Below are positions 1 through 9,997 of a DNA stretch of 64,000 bases, piece after piece. A program made the translations under genes and the position numbers. The notes below the pieces were generated by a model, which saw nothing but the letters and a program-made list of their open reading frames with translations, did not search any database and was not told where the DNA came from. Position 1 is the stretch's first letter, and each line of letters starts with the position of its first letter. The stretch comes from Martinezella rhizogenes (GTDB taxonomy: Bacteria; Pseudomonadota; Alphaproteobacteria; Rhizobiales; Rhizobiaceae). The stretch spans positions 62,001 to 126,000 of the forward strand of contig NZ_SGNY01000006.1 of assembly GCF_007002745.1 (NCBI RefSeq), written 5' to 3'.

Positions 1-1
1 A

Positions 2-1240
2 CAGGGGGCGGATGAAGATCCGGTGCCTTTTTCCTTCATGACGGATCAGATTCTCAACCCGCAGATCGAGTGTGGCGTAACCCGCACGACGCCGGCCGGT
101 CATAAGATTATCCAGGACAATATTCATCTTTCGGCGATGTATTCCGGGCAGATCGAGGGAGTTGGCCCACGCTATTGCCCGTCCATCGAAGATAAGATCA
201 CCCGTTTTGGGGAACGGGATGGCCATCAGATATTTCTGGAACCAGAGGGTCTGGACGACCACACTATTTATCCGAATGGTATCTCGACCTCCCTTCCCGC
301 TTCCGTGCAGGAACAGTTTATTCGTATGATACCAGGGCTCGAACAGGTCACTATTCTTCAGCCCGGTTACGCCATCGAATATGACTATGTCGATCCGCGG
401 GAGCTCAAGCCCTCGCTTGAATGCCGCAAAATTCCTGGCCTGTTCCTGGCGGGGCAGATCAACGGCACCACTGGTTATGAAGAAGCCGGCGCTCAGGGTC
501 TTGTTGCGGGGCTGAACGCTTCTCTTTATGCTAGCAATACCGATCCGCTCTATTTCAGCCGAACGGAATCCTATATCGGCGTCATGGTCGATGATCTGAC
601 CTCGAAGGGCGTAAGCGAACCCTACCGGATGTTTACATCGAGGGCCGAATACCGGCTTTCCCTGCGTGTGGATAATGCCGATTTGCGGCTGACGCCAATT
701 GGCCAAAAAGCCGGGATTATCGGTTCCAAGCGCGAAAAGCGCTTTGAGGCATTTATTGCTGATCTGGAAGCGGGTCGTGAGCTGATGAAGGCAGCGACCA
801 TCAGCCCTTCCCAGGCGGCGAAACAGGGATTGAAGCTCAATCAGGATGGTCAGCGCCGTTCCGTTTATGAATTGCTCGCTTACCCTGATATAACACTGGA
901 TGTTCTTACGCAGCATTGGCCGGAGCTGCAGTCGCTTCGCGGCAAGGTTGCGGAAACTCTGGAAATTGAAGCAAGTTATGCGGTTTATATGCAGCGGCAG
1001 AGCGCGGATATTGTTGATATCAAACGGGATGAAGACAGGAAAATCCCGGATGATTTCGATTTCCAAAGTCTCTCAGGTCTTTCCAATGAACTGAAACAAA
1101 AGTTGGAAAAGGTCCGCCCCGAGAACATTGCGCAGGCTGCACGTGTTGACGGTATGACGCCGGCTGCTATATCGCTGCTGCTTGCCCTACTGCGAAAAAG
1201 TTCCGCTGGGCAAGGCGAAAAATTACGCATGCACCAATAG
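2..1240 (+). CDS. mnmG: tRNA uridine-5-carboxymethylaminomethyl modification enzyme MnmG (C-terminal part; 5' end outside window)
   Basis: MnmG with MnmE installs the carboxymethylaminomethyl group on U34 of certain tRNAs, using FAD and a folate donor. The reading frame is open from base 2, so the true start lies left of the window; about 413 of the roughly 620 residues usual for the family are present. Recognisable family blocks include the [11 protein letters not shown] segment after GYEEAGAQ, the FTSRAEYRL block, and the helical C-terminal MnmE-binding region. It ends 11 bases before rsmG, the order found near the origin in many proteobacteria. The first in-frame start inside the window (GTG at 23) is internal and not a real start. 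Confidence 0.97.
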   Translation, partial: QGADEDPVPFSFMTDQILNPQIECGVTRTTPAGHKIIQDNIHLSAMYSGQIEGVGPRYCPSIEDKITRFGERDGHQIFLEPEGLDDHTIYPNGISTSLPASVQEQFIRMIPGLEQVTILQPGYAIEYDYVDPRELKPSLECRKIPGLFLAGQINGTTGYEEAGAQGLVAGLNASLYASNTDPLYFSRTESYIGVMVDDLTSKGVSEPYRMFTSRAEYRLSLRVDNADLRLTPIGQKAGIIGSKREKRFEAFIADLEAGRELMKAATISPSQAAKQGLKLNQDGQRRSVYELLAYPDITLDVLTQHWPELQSLRGKVAETLEIEASYAVYMQRQSADIVDIKRDEDRKIPDDFDFQSLSGLSNELKQKLEKVRPENIAQAARVDGMTPAAISLLLALLRKSSAGQGEKLRMHQ

Positions 1241-1251
1241 CGAGTCGGATT

Positions 1252-1869
1252 ATGAAGATAAACGGCCAGAGTGTTTCACGTGAAACACATGAGAGGCTCG
1301 AACACTTTGTCGAGCTTTTTAAGAAGTGGAATAAAACCACCAACCTGGTCGCGCCCTCCACTCTCACAGAGCTTTGGAGTAGGCATGTGGCCGACAGCGC
1401 CCAAATATTCCAGCTCTCTCCCAAGGTACAACGATGGGCTGACTTAGGCAGCGGCGGCGGTTTCCCGGGCGTTATAACCGCTATCTTTCTCGCGGAACTC
1501 GGCGATGGTTGGGTAGATCTGGTCGAAAGCAACAATAAAAAGGCTGCATTTTTGCGGATTGCCCTAAAGGAAACCGGGGCGAGAGGTAGCGTTCATCCGA
1601 TAAGGATCGAAAAAGCGCCTGAAATTGTCAAAACCTGCGATGCCGTTTCCGCGCGAGCACTGGCCGAGCTTGATCTGCTTTTCGACTATATTCATCCCTG
1701 GGCGCAGAATAATCCAAACCTCAAGGCCTATTTTAATAAAGGCCGGGATTATGATTCCGAAGTGCAGAAAGCGCATGGTCGCTGGCAGTTTGATCTGGTA
1801 AAACATCAGAGTGCCATTGAGGCAGATTCTGTTGTTCTTGAAATCAGCAACCTCACTTTGAGACGCTGA
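1252..1869 (+). CDS. rsmG: 16S rRNA (guanine-527-N7)-methyltransferase RsmG (GidB)
   Basis: RsmG methylates G527 of 16S rRNA with S-adenosylmethionine. The 205-residue product has the family's length and the SAM-binding loop [10 protein letters not shown] around residues 64-73, followed by [14 protein letters not shown]. It lies between mnmG and parA as in other alphaproteobacteria. Codons 7-12 (SVSRET) are written by a perfect parS palindrome (positions 1272-1287), so this coding sequence doubles as a ParB-binding site. The downstream gap to parA is only 19 bases, suggesting one transcript. Confidence 0.96.
   Translation: MKINGQSVSRETHERLEHFVELFKKWNKTTNLVAPSTLTELWSRHVADSAQIFQLSPKVQRWADLGSGGGFPGVITAIFLAELGDGWVDLVESNNKKAAFLRIALKETGARGSVHPIRIEKAPEIVKTCDAVSARALAELDLLFDYIHPWAQNNPNLKAYFNKGRDYDSEVQKAHGRWQFDLVKHQSAIEADSVVLEISNLTLRR
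1272..1287. promoter_or_regulatory. parS: parS centromere site (perfect 16-bp palindrome)
   Basis: The sequence TGTTTCACGTGAAACA is an exact match to the canonical bacterial parS site and a perfect palindrome. It lies within the first codons of rsmG, about 1.4 kb upstream of parB, whose product is the protein that nucleates on such sites. This is read directly from the sequence; binding is inferred from the strong conservation of parS. Confidence 0.95.
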
Positions 1870-1888
1870 CAAGCTGGCCAGGTGCGGC

Positions 1889-2683
1889 ATGACTTTTGAA
1901 AAAAACCGGATTATCGCAGTCGCAAACCAGAAAGGTGGGGTTGGAAAAACAACGACCGCCATTAATCTGGCAACGGCGCTGGCTGCTATTGGTGAGCGCG
2001 TACTGATCGTTGATCTGGACCCGCAGGGAAATGCCAGCACGGGGCTGGGGATTGACCGCAAGGAACGTAAACTTTCTTCTTATGATCTTCTGGTGGGCGA
2101 TCGCACCATAGGCGAAGTTGCCGTTCCGACGGCAGTTCCAAATCTCGATATTGTGCCGTCGACCATGGATTTGCTCGGTTTCGAGATGCAGGTTGCCAAT
2201 GTTTCCAACCGGGTCTTTCTGTTGCGCGCGGCCATGGAAACGCAAGAGGCAAGAGATTATTCCTATATTCTCGTCGATTGCCCGCCCTCTTTCAATCTTC
2301 TGACCATGAACGCCATGACGGCCGCCCACTCTGTGCTGGTGCCGCTGCAGTGTGAGTTCTTTGCTCTGGAGGGTCTTAGCCAGTTGCTGGATACTGTCAG
2401 CCAGATCCGCAGCTCGGTTAATCCGCAGCTTGATATACAGGGTATTGTTCTGACGATGTTTGATGCGCGGAACAATCTTGCGCAACAGGTTGTTACGGAT
2501 GTGCGTACTCATTTGGGAGAAAAGGTTTACCACACGCTTATTCCGCGTAATGTTCGCGTGTCAGAAGCGCCGTCCTATGGTAAACCGGCAATTCTTTATG
2601 ATCTGAAATGCGCCGGTAGCCAGGCTTATTTGCAGTTGGCATCGGAAGTGATCCAGAGAGAGCGGCTGCGCAAAGCCGCCTGA
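1889..2683 (+). CDS. parA: Chromosome-partitioning ATPase ParA
   Basis: ParA is the nucleoid-bound Walker-type ATPase that moves ParB-parS complexes during chromosome segregation. The 264-residue product shows the deviant Walker A motif KGGVGKTT at residues 15-22, the Walker B region YSILVDCPPS-like (here ILVDCPPSFNLLT) near residue 130, and the conserved LTMFDARNNLAQQV segment. It is the chromosomal short form without an N-terminal helix-turn-helix domain. It precedes parB by 30 bases and is likely co-transcribed with it. Confidence 0.97.
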   Translation: MTFEKNRIIAVANQKGGVGKTTTAINLATALAAIGERVLIVDLDPQGNASTGLGIDRKERKLSSYDLLVGDRTIGEVAVPTAVPNLDIVPSTMDLLGFEMQVANVSNRVFLLRAAMETQEARDYSYILVDCPPSFNLLTMNAMTAAHSVLVPLQCEFFALEGLSQLLDTVSQIRSSVNPQLDIQGIVLTMFDARNNLAQQVVTDVRTHLGEKVYHTLIPRNVRVSEAPSYGKPAILYDLKCAGSQAYLQLASEVIQRERLRKAA

Positions 2684-2713
2684 CGTCCGCCGGAATGTAT
2701 GGAGTAATATCTT

Positions 2714-3595
2714 ATGAGTGATGATCTTTCCAAGCGTCGACTCGGACGCGGTCTTGCTGCATTGATCGGCGAAATGGATCAGCCAATGCCGGTGGGCGAG
2801 CCGCAGCGCACCGTCAATGCTGACCGCACCATTCCGATTGAATTCATCGCTCGCAGCCAGAGAAACCCAAGACGTCATTTCGATGAGAATGAATTACAGG
2901 ATTTAGCCGCATCCATTCGCCAGCATGGAATTGTGCAGCCTGTGGTCGTACGGACGGTTGCAGCCAACCGTTACGAGATTATTGCCGGTGAAAGACGCTG
3001 GCGTGCGGCGCAGCTGGCTGGTTTTACCGATGTGCCTGTCATCGTTCGAGATGTGGACGACCGCACGGCACTGGAGCTGGCCATTGTTGAGAACGTTCAA
3101 CGTTCAGACCTGAACCCGCTTGAAGAGGCGATGGGTTATGAACAGCTGATTGCCGAACACGGCTATACCCAGAATGATCTCGGCGAGATTATTGGCAAGA
3201 GCCGTAGCCATGTTGCAAACAGCCTTCGGCTTCTGAAACTTCCCGATCCGGTACGGGACATGCTTGCAGACGGTTCCTTATCCGCAGGTCACGCGCGGGC
3301 GCTTGTTTCCACGTCTGATCCGGCAAATCTGGCGCGGACGATCGTCTCCAAGGGATTGTCGGTGCGTGATGCTGAGCGTCTGGCACAGAACGATATCAAG
3401 TCACAGGGTGACGTGACAGAAAAGCGGCCGACGGCTGAGAAGGATTCTGATACGGTTGCGTTGGAGCGCAGCCTGTCGGACGCCCTGGGGCTTGATGTGA
3501 AGATCAGCCACAAGGGTGGTTCGGGGCAAATCCGCATTGGATATCGGACGCTTGAACAGCTGGAAGCGATCTGCCGGCTTCTGGAACAAAAATAG
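2714..3595 (+). CDS. parB: Chromosome-partitioning protein ParB
   Basis: ParB binds parS and spreads as a CTP-dependent clamp, linking the origin region to ParA. The 293-residue protein has the N-terminal basic RRLGRGLAALIG motif, the CTP-binding GERRWRAA motif near residue 92, and the parS-reading helix-turn-helix around GKSRSHVANSLRLL (about residues 160-175), followed by a C-terminal dimerisation region. The ATG at 2714 follows a short AT-rich leader. A strong terminator follows the stop codon. Confidence 0.97.
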   Translation: MSDDLSKRRLGRGLAALIGEMDQPMPVGEPQRTVNADRTIPIEFIARSQRNPRRHFDENELQDLAASIRQHGIVQPVVVRTVAANRYEIIAGERRWRAAQLAGFTDVPVIVRDVDDRTALELAIVENVQRSDLNPLEEAMGYEQLIAEHGYTQNDLGEIIGKSRSHVANSLRLLKLPDPVRDMLADGSLSAGHARALVSTSDPANLARTIVSKGLSVRDAERLAQNDIKSQGDVTEKRPTAEKDSDTVALERSLSDALGLDVKISHKGGSGQIRIGYRTLEQLEAICRLLEQK

Positions 3596-3617
3596 TCAAC
3601 TATCTGTTTTTGTTGAT

Positions 3618-3648
3618 AAATACCCGCTTAAGGCGGGTATTTTCGTTT
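3618..3648 (+). terminator. Rho-independent terminator after parB
   Basis: A 10-bp perfect stem (AAATACCCGC paired with GCGGGTATTT) with a 5-base loop is followed by a T-rich stretch. It sits between parB and the convergent SDHAF4-like gene and can serve both strands. Confidence 0.85.
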
Positions 3649-3657
3649 TGGCGCGGC

Positions 3658-3858
3658 TCAAAAGTCGATTGCACGGCCTTTTATCTCATAGTCGCCGAAA
3701 CGAACGGGTTCGGCACCGCCGCGGCCGCCCGTTTCCGGCGGCAATTGAAGGTCTGCCTGTTGCCGGCGTCTCTCTTCGGCTTCTTTCAGGGCACGCTCAG
3801 CTGCCGGAGATAGCCGTCTCGGCGTTTCCGCGCCGTTGTCATTATCCGCATCTTGCAT
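3658..3858 (-). CDS. DUF1674 protein, SDHAF4-like succinate dehydrogenase assembly factor
   Basis: This 66-residue protein ends in GGRGGAEPVRFGDYEIKGRAIDF-type sequence, the hallmark of the DUF1674/SDHAF4 family, whose eukaryotic members bind flavinylated SdhA and aid succinate dehydrogenase assembly. The N-terminal half is charged and helical (PAAERALKEAEERRRQ). It is convergent with parB and divergent from htpX, with about 120 bases between the two start codons. The family call rests on the C-terminal signature; the role in this organism is inferred. Confidence 0.85.
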   Translation of the reverse strand: MQDADNDNGAETPRRLSPAAERALKEAEERRRQQADLQLPPETGGRGGAEPVRFGDYEIKGRAIDF

Positions 3859-3977
3859 GAGAAATCCTCCCTATGACGGGATATTGAAATATGTTTGGCG
3901 TTTACCAGATTATATAATCAGGTGGGGTTTAGAAACCCCACAATGGTTTCCGATGAACGACAAGGAGATTTTAACGG

Positions 3978-4937
3978 ATGAACATGATGCGCACGGCAAT
4001 GCTTCTGGCCTTCATGACGGCATTGTTCATGGGTGTCGGTTTTCTGATCGGCGGCAAGGGCGGCATGATGATTGCCCTTCTCATTGCTGCGGGTATGAAC
4101 CTCTTCTCCTATTGGAATTCGGATAAAATGGTCCTCTCCGCCTATCGCGCGCGGGAGATTGACGAGGCCAATGCACCCGAATTTTTCCACATGATCCGCG
4201 ATCTCTCGCACAATGCCGACCTGCCGATGCCGAAGGTCTATATTTACGACAGCGCCCAGCCCAACGCCTTTGCGACAGGACGGAACCCGCAGAATGCCGC
4301 AGTGGCGGCCTCCACGGGTCTGCTGGAGCGTCTTACCCCGGAAGAAGTGGCCGGCGTTATGGCGCATGAGTTGGCGCATGTGCAGAACCGCGACACGTTG
4401 ACCATGACGATCACGGCCACGCTGGCGGGTGCTATCTCCATGCTCGGTAATTTCGCTTTCTTCTTTGGCGGCAACCGCGAAAATAACAATAATCCGTTCG
4501 GCTTTATCGGTGTGCTGGTTGCGATGATCGTTGCGCCGCTCGCCGCGATGCTGGTGCAGATGGCAATCAGCCGTACGCGGGAATATTCCGCCGACCGCCG
4601 CGGTGCGGAAATCTGTGGGAACCCGCTGTGGCTTGCCTCGGCGTTGCAGAAAATCTCCGGTATGGCGCAGCAAATTCACAATGACGATGCTGAGCGCAAC
4701 CCGGCAACAGCGCACATGTTCATCATCAATCCCCTTTCCGGTGAGCGCATGGACAATCTCTTCTCCACGCATCCGAATACGGAAAACCGCGTGGCAGCGC
4801 TGCATGCCATGGCACAGGAGTTTTCCCCGCGAGCATCGACGCCGTCGCCATCGGGTGGTAGACCTCTGCGCAAATCAGGCTCCGTTCCCAATACGGGACG
4901 AAGCAACGAAAACGAGCGCAAGGGACCGTGGTCTTGA
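3978..4937 (+). CDS. htpX: Membrane zinc metalloprotease HtpX
   Basis: HtpX is an inner-membrane M48 peptidase that degrades misfolded membrane proteins. The 319-residue product has two N-terminal hydrophobic segments (about residues 6-55), the zinc motif HELAH at residues 130-134, two more membrane segments near residues 145-200, and the downstream glutamate in the [13 protein letters not shown] block. The ATG at 3978 has an AAGGAG ribosome site 10 bases upstream. The tail after residue 285 is proline/serine rich and likely disordered. The stop codon overlaps the beginning of rsmB. Confidence 0.96.
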   Translation: MNMMRTAMLLAFMTALFMGVGFLIGGKGGMMIALLIAAGMNLFSYWNSDKMVLSAYRAREIDEANAPEFFHMIRDLSHNADLPMPKVYIYDSAQPNAFATGRNPQNAAVAASTGLLERLTPEEVAGVMAHELAHVQNRDTLTMTITATLAGAISMLGNFAFFFGGNRENNNNPFGFIGVLVAMIVAPLAAMLVQMAISRTREYSADRRGAEICGNPLWLASALQKISGMAQQIHNDDAERNPATAHMFIINPLSGERMDNLFSTHPNTENRVAALHAMAQEFSPRASTPSPSGGRPLRKSGSVPNTGRSNENERKGPWS

Positions 4938-6334
4938 CATCCGATATTCAGAATAAGCCGGCCCGGTCCAAAAAAACGAGATCTGGACAAGCGAGACCGG
5001 GACAAGGCAGGGGCCGCGAAGACGGCCCTTCGTCGTTCGAGGATAAGCCAGGCCTTGCTGCGCGCATCGCCGCGACCCGAATTCTCGCTGCCGTTCTGGA
5101 AAAGAAGACCTCGCTTGATGGCATGCTGGATAGCGAAAATGGCAATCCCGTCTATCGGGCGCTTTCCATTGCGGACAGGGCGCTGGTGAGAGCCATCGTC
5201 AACAGTGCGCTTCGCCACCTTCCCCGCCTTGAGACGGCATTGTCGATGCTGCTTGACGGGCCGCTGCCACAGGGTGCGCGATCGCTGCACCATGTACTTG
5301 TCGTCGGCGCGGCGCAGATGCTTTATCTCGATGTCCCCGATCATTCCGCCGTCGATCTGGCGGTGGAGCAGGCCCATCGCGACCCCCGCAACAAGCGTTT
5401 CGTGAAGCTGGTCAATGCGGTTCTCAGGCGGCTTGGCCGGGAGAAAACGGAAATCGAGCAGGCCATTGCCGACGTGCCGGTGTTGCCGGACTGGTTCTAT
5501 GCGCGGCTTGTTTCCGCTTATGGCGATGACGTGGCGCAACGGATTTCCGAAGCACAGCTGACGCCGTCCTCCATTGATCTTACAGTCAAGACCGATCCGA
5601 CCCTGTGGGCGGAAAAGCTGGGCGGCACCGTTTTGCCGAATGGCAGTGTGCGCCTTGGAGATTTCGAAGGCCAGATTCCCTCGCTTGAAGGTTTTGCCGA
5701 GGGCGCCTGGTGGGTGCAGGATCTTGCCGCCAGCATGCCGGTGCGGTTGCTGGGCGATATCTCCGGCAAACGTGTTGCCGATCTTTGTGCCGCCCCCGGC
5801 GGTAAAACGGCCCAGCTGGCGCTGGCGGGTGCTAAAGTGACGGCGCTGGATCAGTCCGGCAATCGTCTGCGGCGTCTCAGGGAAAATCTCGACCGGCTTG
5901 GCCTCCATGCCGAAACGGTGGAGGTGAACATGTTGAAGTACCAGCCGAAGCAACTGTTTGACGCTGTTCTTCTCGATGCACCCTGTTCATCAACTGGCAC
6001 GCTGCGCAAACATCCCGATGTCTGCTGGACCAAGGATGAAACGGACATTGCCAAACTTGCGGCTCTTCAGGGCCAGATGTTGCGGCATGCACTGACATTA
6101 GTGGGTTCTGGCGGTATCGTTGTGTTCTCCAACTGCTCGCTTGATCCTTCGGAAGGCGAAGAGATGATTGCGCAGGTTCTGGCGGAAAATCCAGATGTGG
6201 AGCGTATTGCCGTTCGCAAGGAAGACTGGCCCGGAATGGAACTGGCTGTCAGCTCCGAGGGTGATCTGCGAACGACGCCGGATATGTTCGGCGGTGTCGA
6301 CGGGTTTTTTAGCAGTGTCTTGCTTAAGAAGTAG
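4928..6334 (+). CDS. rsmB: 16S rRNA (cytosine-967-C5)-methyltransferase RsmB-like
   Basis: The 468-residue protein joins an N-terminal NusB-like RNA-binding domain (about residues 45-175) to a NOL1/NOP2/Sun SAM-methyltransferase domain with the loop [14 protein letters not shown] near residue 285, the [15 protein letters not shown] catalytic block near residue 350, and the [13 protein letters not shown] second cysteine block. This is the RsmB architecture. The start is uncertain: GTG at 4928 or TTG at 4934 both overlap the htpX stop, suggesting translational coupling. The first 45 residues are basic and low in complexity. Confidence 0.92.
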   Translation: MVLTSDIQNKPARSKKTRSGQARPGQGRGREDGPSSFEDKPGLAARIAATRILAAVLEKKTSLDGMLDSENGNPVYRALSIADRALVRAIVNSALRHLPRLETALSMLLDGPLPQGARSLHHVLVVGAAQMLYLDVPDHSAVDLAVEQAHRDPRNKRFVKLVNAVLRRLGREKTEIEQAIADVPVLPDWFYARLVSAYGDDVAQRISEAQLTPSSIDLTVKTDPTLWAEKLGGTVLPNGSVRLGDFEGQIPSLEGFAEGAWWVQDLAASMPVRLLGDISGKRVADLCAAPGGKTAQLALAGAKVTALDQSGNRLRRLRENLDRLGLHAETVEVNMLKYQPKQLFDAVLLDAPCSSTGTLRKHPDVCWTKDETDIAKLAALQGQMLRHALTLVGSGGIVVFSNCSLDPSEGEEMIAQVLAENPDVERIAVRKEDWPGMELAVSSEGDLRTTPDMFGGVDGFFSSVLLKK

Positions 6335-6458
6335 AAAAAAGCGAAGCTTTCGCGAATCATTGATATTTATCGATAATGTTCCGGTCATCGCGGTTCACTG
6401 ATAAAAACAAAACATGTGAAGCGGGAAACACAGCTTGTTAGGGTCCTTTGCAGGCAGC

Positions 6459-8126
6459 ATGAATGCGGCCGGTCTTCTTTCACGGATGGCGTATCGTCAT
6501 CTGTGTGTCGGCCTCACACCTTTGCGTCTGCATGTGTCGCGGTTTGCCAATCGTGTTCCAGATGGTCTGGTGGCGGCACCGACGGATTTGAGGGCTATCG
6601 ATCCTTATTTTGCCGAGGAATTGCTTCGTGGGCGGATTGCGCTTGCCGGTCGCGTCGTGGAAACCGGCGGTCTCTCGCCTTTTCAGGTGGATTATCCCTC
6701 ACTTGTTTTTGAGGAGCGGTTGCACGCCTTCGGGTGGTTGCGGCATATCCGTTCCGACAGGTCTAGTGAGGCTTGCAAGCGGGCGCGTCGCATCGTTGCC
6801 GAATGGATTGCCCTGAACGGCAGGCGTGTTACCGGGACAGGCTGGTCTCCGGAGATCGCAGCCCAGCGGCTGATCGCCTGGCTGTCCCATTCACCCGTCG
6901 TTCTATTCGAGGCTGATGCCGGCTTTTATCGCCGTTTCCTCAAAAGTCTCGCCTTTCATGTGCGTTATCTGGACAGGATCGTCAAACATGCGCCGGATGG
7001 CGAGACGCGGCTGCGGATCAGGATTGCGCTTGCCATGGCCTCCATCGCCATGCCCACACGCCTTTCTCGCATCACCCGGCATGGAATGAAGCTGGCTCAG
7101 GAAATGGAGCGCCAGATCTTGCCCGATGGTGGGCATGTGTCCCGTAACCCACGGGTCATGCTGGATCTGCTGCTCGATCTTCTGCCGCTTCGGCAAAGTT
7201 ATATCAATCTCGGTCACGATCTGCCCTCCGGGCTGGTGCCTGCGATAGACCGGATGTTTCCGGCCATCCGGTTTTTCCGGCATCAGGGTGGTGATCTGGC
7301 TCTGTTCAACGGCGCGACGGTGACACTTGCCAATGAGCTTGTCTCCGTGCTGCGTTATGACGAAACCGCCGGTCGGCCTTCGAAAATGTTGCCGGATGTC
7401 AATTACCATCGGCTTGCGACAGATGAGACCGTCATCATCGTCGACACGGGGTATCCCGGTTCGGCGGAGCTTTCCCGTAGTGCTCATTCGGGTTGCCTGT
7501 CTTTTGAAATGTCCTGCGGCAAGAACCGGTTCATCGTCAATTCGGGCTTTCCGAAAAACGCAGCTCCGGAATATCAGCGAGCCAGCCGGTCAACGGCCGC
7601 CCATTCCACCGTCACGCTTGCAGACACGTCGTCTTGCAGGCTGTCGCGCTCGAGATTGCTTGGGCCGATCATGATTTCCGGCGTCAGCCAGGTGGATAGC
7701 GAGCGTGGAACTGATGGAAACGGCAACGACGTCCTGCGGGCGTCGCATGATGGCTATCTGCAGAACTTTGGCTGCTATCATGAGCGGGAAATCGAGTTAA
7801 ATGCCGCCGGAACGAAAATCAAAGGCCGTGACCTGCTCAGAGCCGACGAGAGTACGACGAAGACACAGTTACAGCTGATCTCGGCGGTTTCGCGTTTCCA
7901 TATTCATCCTCATATTCAGTTGCACCAGCGGGATGAGGAGTCGGTTTATCTGGAAGCGGCGGATGGAACCACCTGGCTGTTTTCGGCGCCGGGGCTGGAG
8001 GTTTTCGTGACGGAAGATGTGTTCATGGCCGATGCATCCGGCATGCGGCCTTCGCAACAGATCGAGTTGCCTTTCAATCTCGCCAATACGCGGGAAATCC
8101 GCTGGATCATCGAACGCAAGGCCTGA
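6459..8126 (+). CDS. Heparinase II/III-like protein
   Basis: A 555-residue protein with an N-terminal alpha-helical toroid-like part and a C-terminal beta-rich heparinase II/III domain, including GRPSKMLPDVNYHRL and the SGCLSFEMSCGKNRFIVNSG block around residue 350. Family members are polysaccharide lyases, but the chromosomal copies found beside purH in alphaproteobacteria have no assigned substrate. ATG at 6459 is preferred over an upstream TTG at 6435; neither has a strong ribosome site. No clear signal peptide is visible, so it may be cytoplasmic. Confidence 0.85.
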   Translation: MNAAGLLSRMAYRHLCVGLTPLRLHVSRFANRVPDGLVAAPTDLRAIDPYFAEELLRGRIALAGRVVETGGLSPFQVDYPSLVFEERLHAFGWLRHIRSDRSSEACKRARRIVAEWIALNGRRVTGTGWSPEIAAQRLIAWLSHSPVVLFEADAGFYRRFLKSLAFHVRYLDRIVKHAPDGETRLRIRIALAMASIAMPTRLSRITRHGMKLAQEMERQILPDGGHVSRNPRVMLDLLLDLLPLRQSYINLGHDLPSGLVPAIDRMFPAIRFFRHQGGDLALFNGATVTLANELVSVLRYDETAGRPSKMLPDVNYHRLATDETVIIVDTGYPGSAELSRSAHSGCLSFEMSCGKNRFIVNSGFPKNAAPEYQRASRSTAAHSTVTLADTSSCRLSRSRLLGPIMISGVSQVDSERGTDGNGNDVLRASHDGYLQNFGCYHEREIELNAAGTKIKGRDLLRADESTTKTQLQLISAVSRFHIHPHIQLHQRDEESVYLEAADGTTWLFSAPGLEVFVTEDVFMADASGMRPSQQIELPFNLANTREIRWIIERKA

Positions 8127-8293
8127 GCCGTATCTCGTCCCGCAATCCGGGCGATTTCGCACGAAAACTGCCGATAGATTTCACCCTCCGTCATCCGTGC
8201 TGTTTATTAATCCGGTAAGCTGTGTTAACGCGGCGGCAATTGCTGGATCAATTCCATTTCAGCCTGTCCTCCCCGTTAAACGGAGTATGCCCG

Positions 8294-9910
8294 ATGGCCG
8301 TCGTGTCCAAAAAAATCCCCGCCCCCGATAAAGTCAAAATCCGCACGGCGCTTCTTTCCGTGTCCGACAAGACTGACATCATCGAGCTGGCGACGGTTCT
8401 CTCCAAGCTGGGCGTCCGGCTGCTTTCGACTGGTGGAACGGCGAAGGCCATTGCCGATGCGGGACTGGCGGTGACGGATGTTTCCGAGGTGACCGATTTT
8501 CCCGAGATCATGGACGGCCGCGTCAAAACTCTTCACCCGAATGTGCATGGTGGGCTTCTGGCGATCCGGGATGATGCGGAACATGTCGAGGCGATGAAGA
8601 AACATGGTATCGAGGCGATCGATCTTTCCGTCATCAATCTTTATCCCTTCGAGGAAGTTCGCGCCAAGGGCGGCGATTATCCGACGACGGTGGAAAACAT
8701 CGATATTGGCGGCCCGGCGATGATCCGCGCTTCCGCCAAGAACCATGCTTATGTCACCGTCGTTACCGATCCGTCCGACTATCCCGCGCTTGTCGAAGCC
8801 CTGCAGGCGGATGATGGCCAGACTTCCTATGCGCTGCGCCAGCGCTTTGCCGCCAAGGCCTATGCCCGCACGGCTGCCTATGACGCCGTGATTTCCAACT
8901 GGTTTGCTGAAGCGCTTTCCATCGAGACGCCGGATTACCGTGCCATCGGCGGAACGCTGAAGGAAAAGATGCGTTATGGCGAAAACCCGCATCAGAGCGC
9001 CGGTTTTTACCTGACCGGCGAAAAGCGTCCCGGCGTCGCAACCGCAACGCTGCTTCAGGGCAAGCAGCTTTCCTACAATAATATCAACGATACGGATGCG
9101 GCTTACGAGCTGGTAGCGGAATTCCTGCCTGAAAATGCGCCGGCAGTCGCCATCATCAAGCATGCCAACCCCTGTGGCGTTGCGACCGGTCCGACGCTTG
9201 CCGAAGCTTACAGGCGGGCACTGGCCTGCGATTCCGTCTCTGCCTTTGGCGGCGTCATTGCCTTGAACCAAACGCTGGATGCGGAAACGGCGGAAGAGAT
9301 CGTCAAGCTCTTCACCGAGGTCATCATTGCACCTGACGTCACCGAAGAAGCCAAGTCCATCATTGCCCGCAAGCCGAACCTGCGCCTGCTGACTGCTGGC
9401 GGTCTGCCGGACCCACGCGCAGCCGGCATCACCGCAAAGACTGTTTCTGGCGGCCTGCTGGTGCAAAGCCGTGACAATGGCATGGTCGAAGATCTCGACC
9501 TTAAGGTTGTCACCAAGCGCGCGCCGACGGCGCAGGAGCTTGAAGACATGAAGTTTGCCTTCAAGATCGCCAAGCATGTGAAATCAAACGCGGTGATCTA
9601 TGCCAAGGATGGGCAGACCGCAGGCATCGGCGCAGGCCAGATGAGCCGGGTGGATTCCGCCCGCATCGCCGCCCAGAAGGCGGAAGATGCGGCCAAGGCG
9701 CTTGGCCTTACTGAGCCGCTGACGCGCGGGTCTGCCGTTGCTTCGGAAGCCTTTTACCCCTTCGCCGATGGTTTGCTTGCTGCGATTGCCGCTGGCGCCA
9801 CAGCTGTCATCCAGCCGGGCGGCTCCATGCGTGACCAGGAAGTGATCGACGCTGCAAACGAGCATAATGTGACGATGGTGTTCACCGGCATGCGCCACTT
9901 CCGCCATTAA
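8294..9910 (+). CDS. purH: Bifunctional AICAR formyltransferase/IMP cyclohydrolase PurH
   Basis: PurH catalyses the last two steps of IMP synthesis. The 538-residue product has the N-terminal MGS-like cyclohydrolase domain ([25 protein letters not shown]) and the C-terminal formyltransferase domain with the KHANPCGVA catalytic segment and the C-terminal [23 protein letters not shown] region. The frame is open further upstream to 8222, but ATG at 8294 gives the usual family length and N-terminus. It is followed by a strong terminator. Confidence 0.97.
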   Translation: MAVVSKKIPAPDKVKIRTALLSVSDKTDIIELATVLSKLGVRLLSTGGTAKAIADAGLAVTDVSEVTDFPEIMDGRVKTLHPNVHGGLLAIRDDAEHVEAMKKHGIEAIDLSVINLYPFEEVRAKGGDYPTTVENIDIGGPAMIRASAKNHAYVTVVTDPSDYPALVEALQADDGQTSYALRQRFAAKAYARTAAYDAVISNWFAEALSIETPDYRAIGGTLKEKMRYGENPHQSAGFYLTGEKRPGVATATLLQGKQLSYNNINDTDAAYELVAEFLPENAPAVAIIKHANPCGVATGPTLAEAYRRALACDSVSAFGGVIALNQTLDAETAEEIVKLFTEVIIAPDVTEEAKSIIARKPNLRLLTAGGLPDPRAAGITAKTVSGGLLVQSRDNGMVEDLDLKVVTKRAPTAQELEDMKFAFKIAKHVKSNAVIYAKDGQTAGIGAGQMSRVDSARIAAQKAEDAAKALGLTEPLTRGSAVASEAFYPFADGLLAAIAAGATAVIQPGGSMRDQEVIDAANEHNVTMVFTGMRHFRH

Positions 9911-9937
9911 GTTACGGATCGATAGTCAGCAAAAGTT

Positions 9938-9970
9938 AAGGCCCGGAAATCGCTTTCCGGGCCTTTTGTT
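9938..9970 (+). terminator. Rho-independent terminator after purH
   Basis: A 12-bp perfect stem, AAGGCCCGGAAA paired with TTTCCGGGCCTT, with a 4-base loop and a following T-run. It also stands downstream of the convergent altronate dehydratase gene, so it may act in both directions. Confidence 0.9.
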
Positions 9971-9982
9971 TCACGTGGGACA
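9967..9982. promoter_or_regulatory. Degenerate parS-like site
   Basis: TGTTTCACGTGGGACA matches the parS palindrome at 14 of 16 positions. It lies in the intergenic gap right at the tail of the purH terminator, about 8.7 kb from the perfect parS. The core TTTCACGTG half is intact. Whether ParB binds is unknown. Confidence 0.45.
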
Positions 9983-9997
9983 GTTTCGATTTTTCGT

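Noticed and set aside
4676..5953. A 425-residue open frame opposite htpX and rsmB
   Set aside because: Shadow of two conserved genes.
8276..9577. A 433-residue open frame opposite purH
   Set aside because: Antisense shadow of purH with no domain match.
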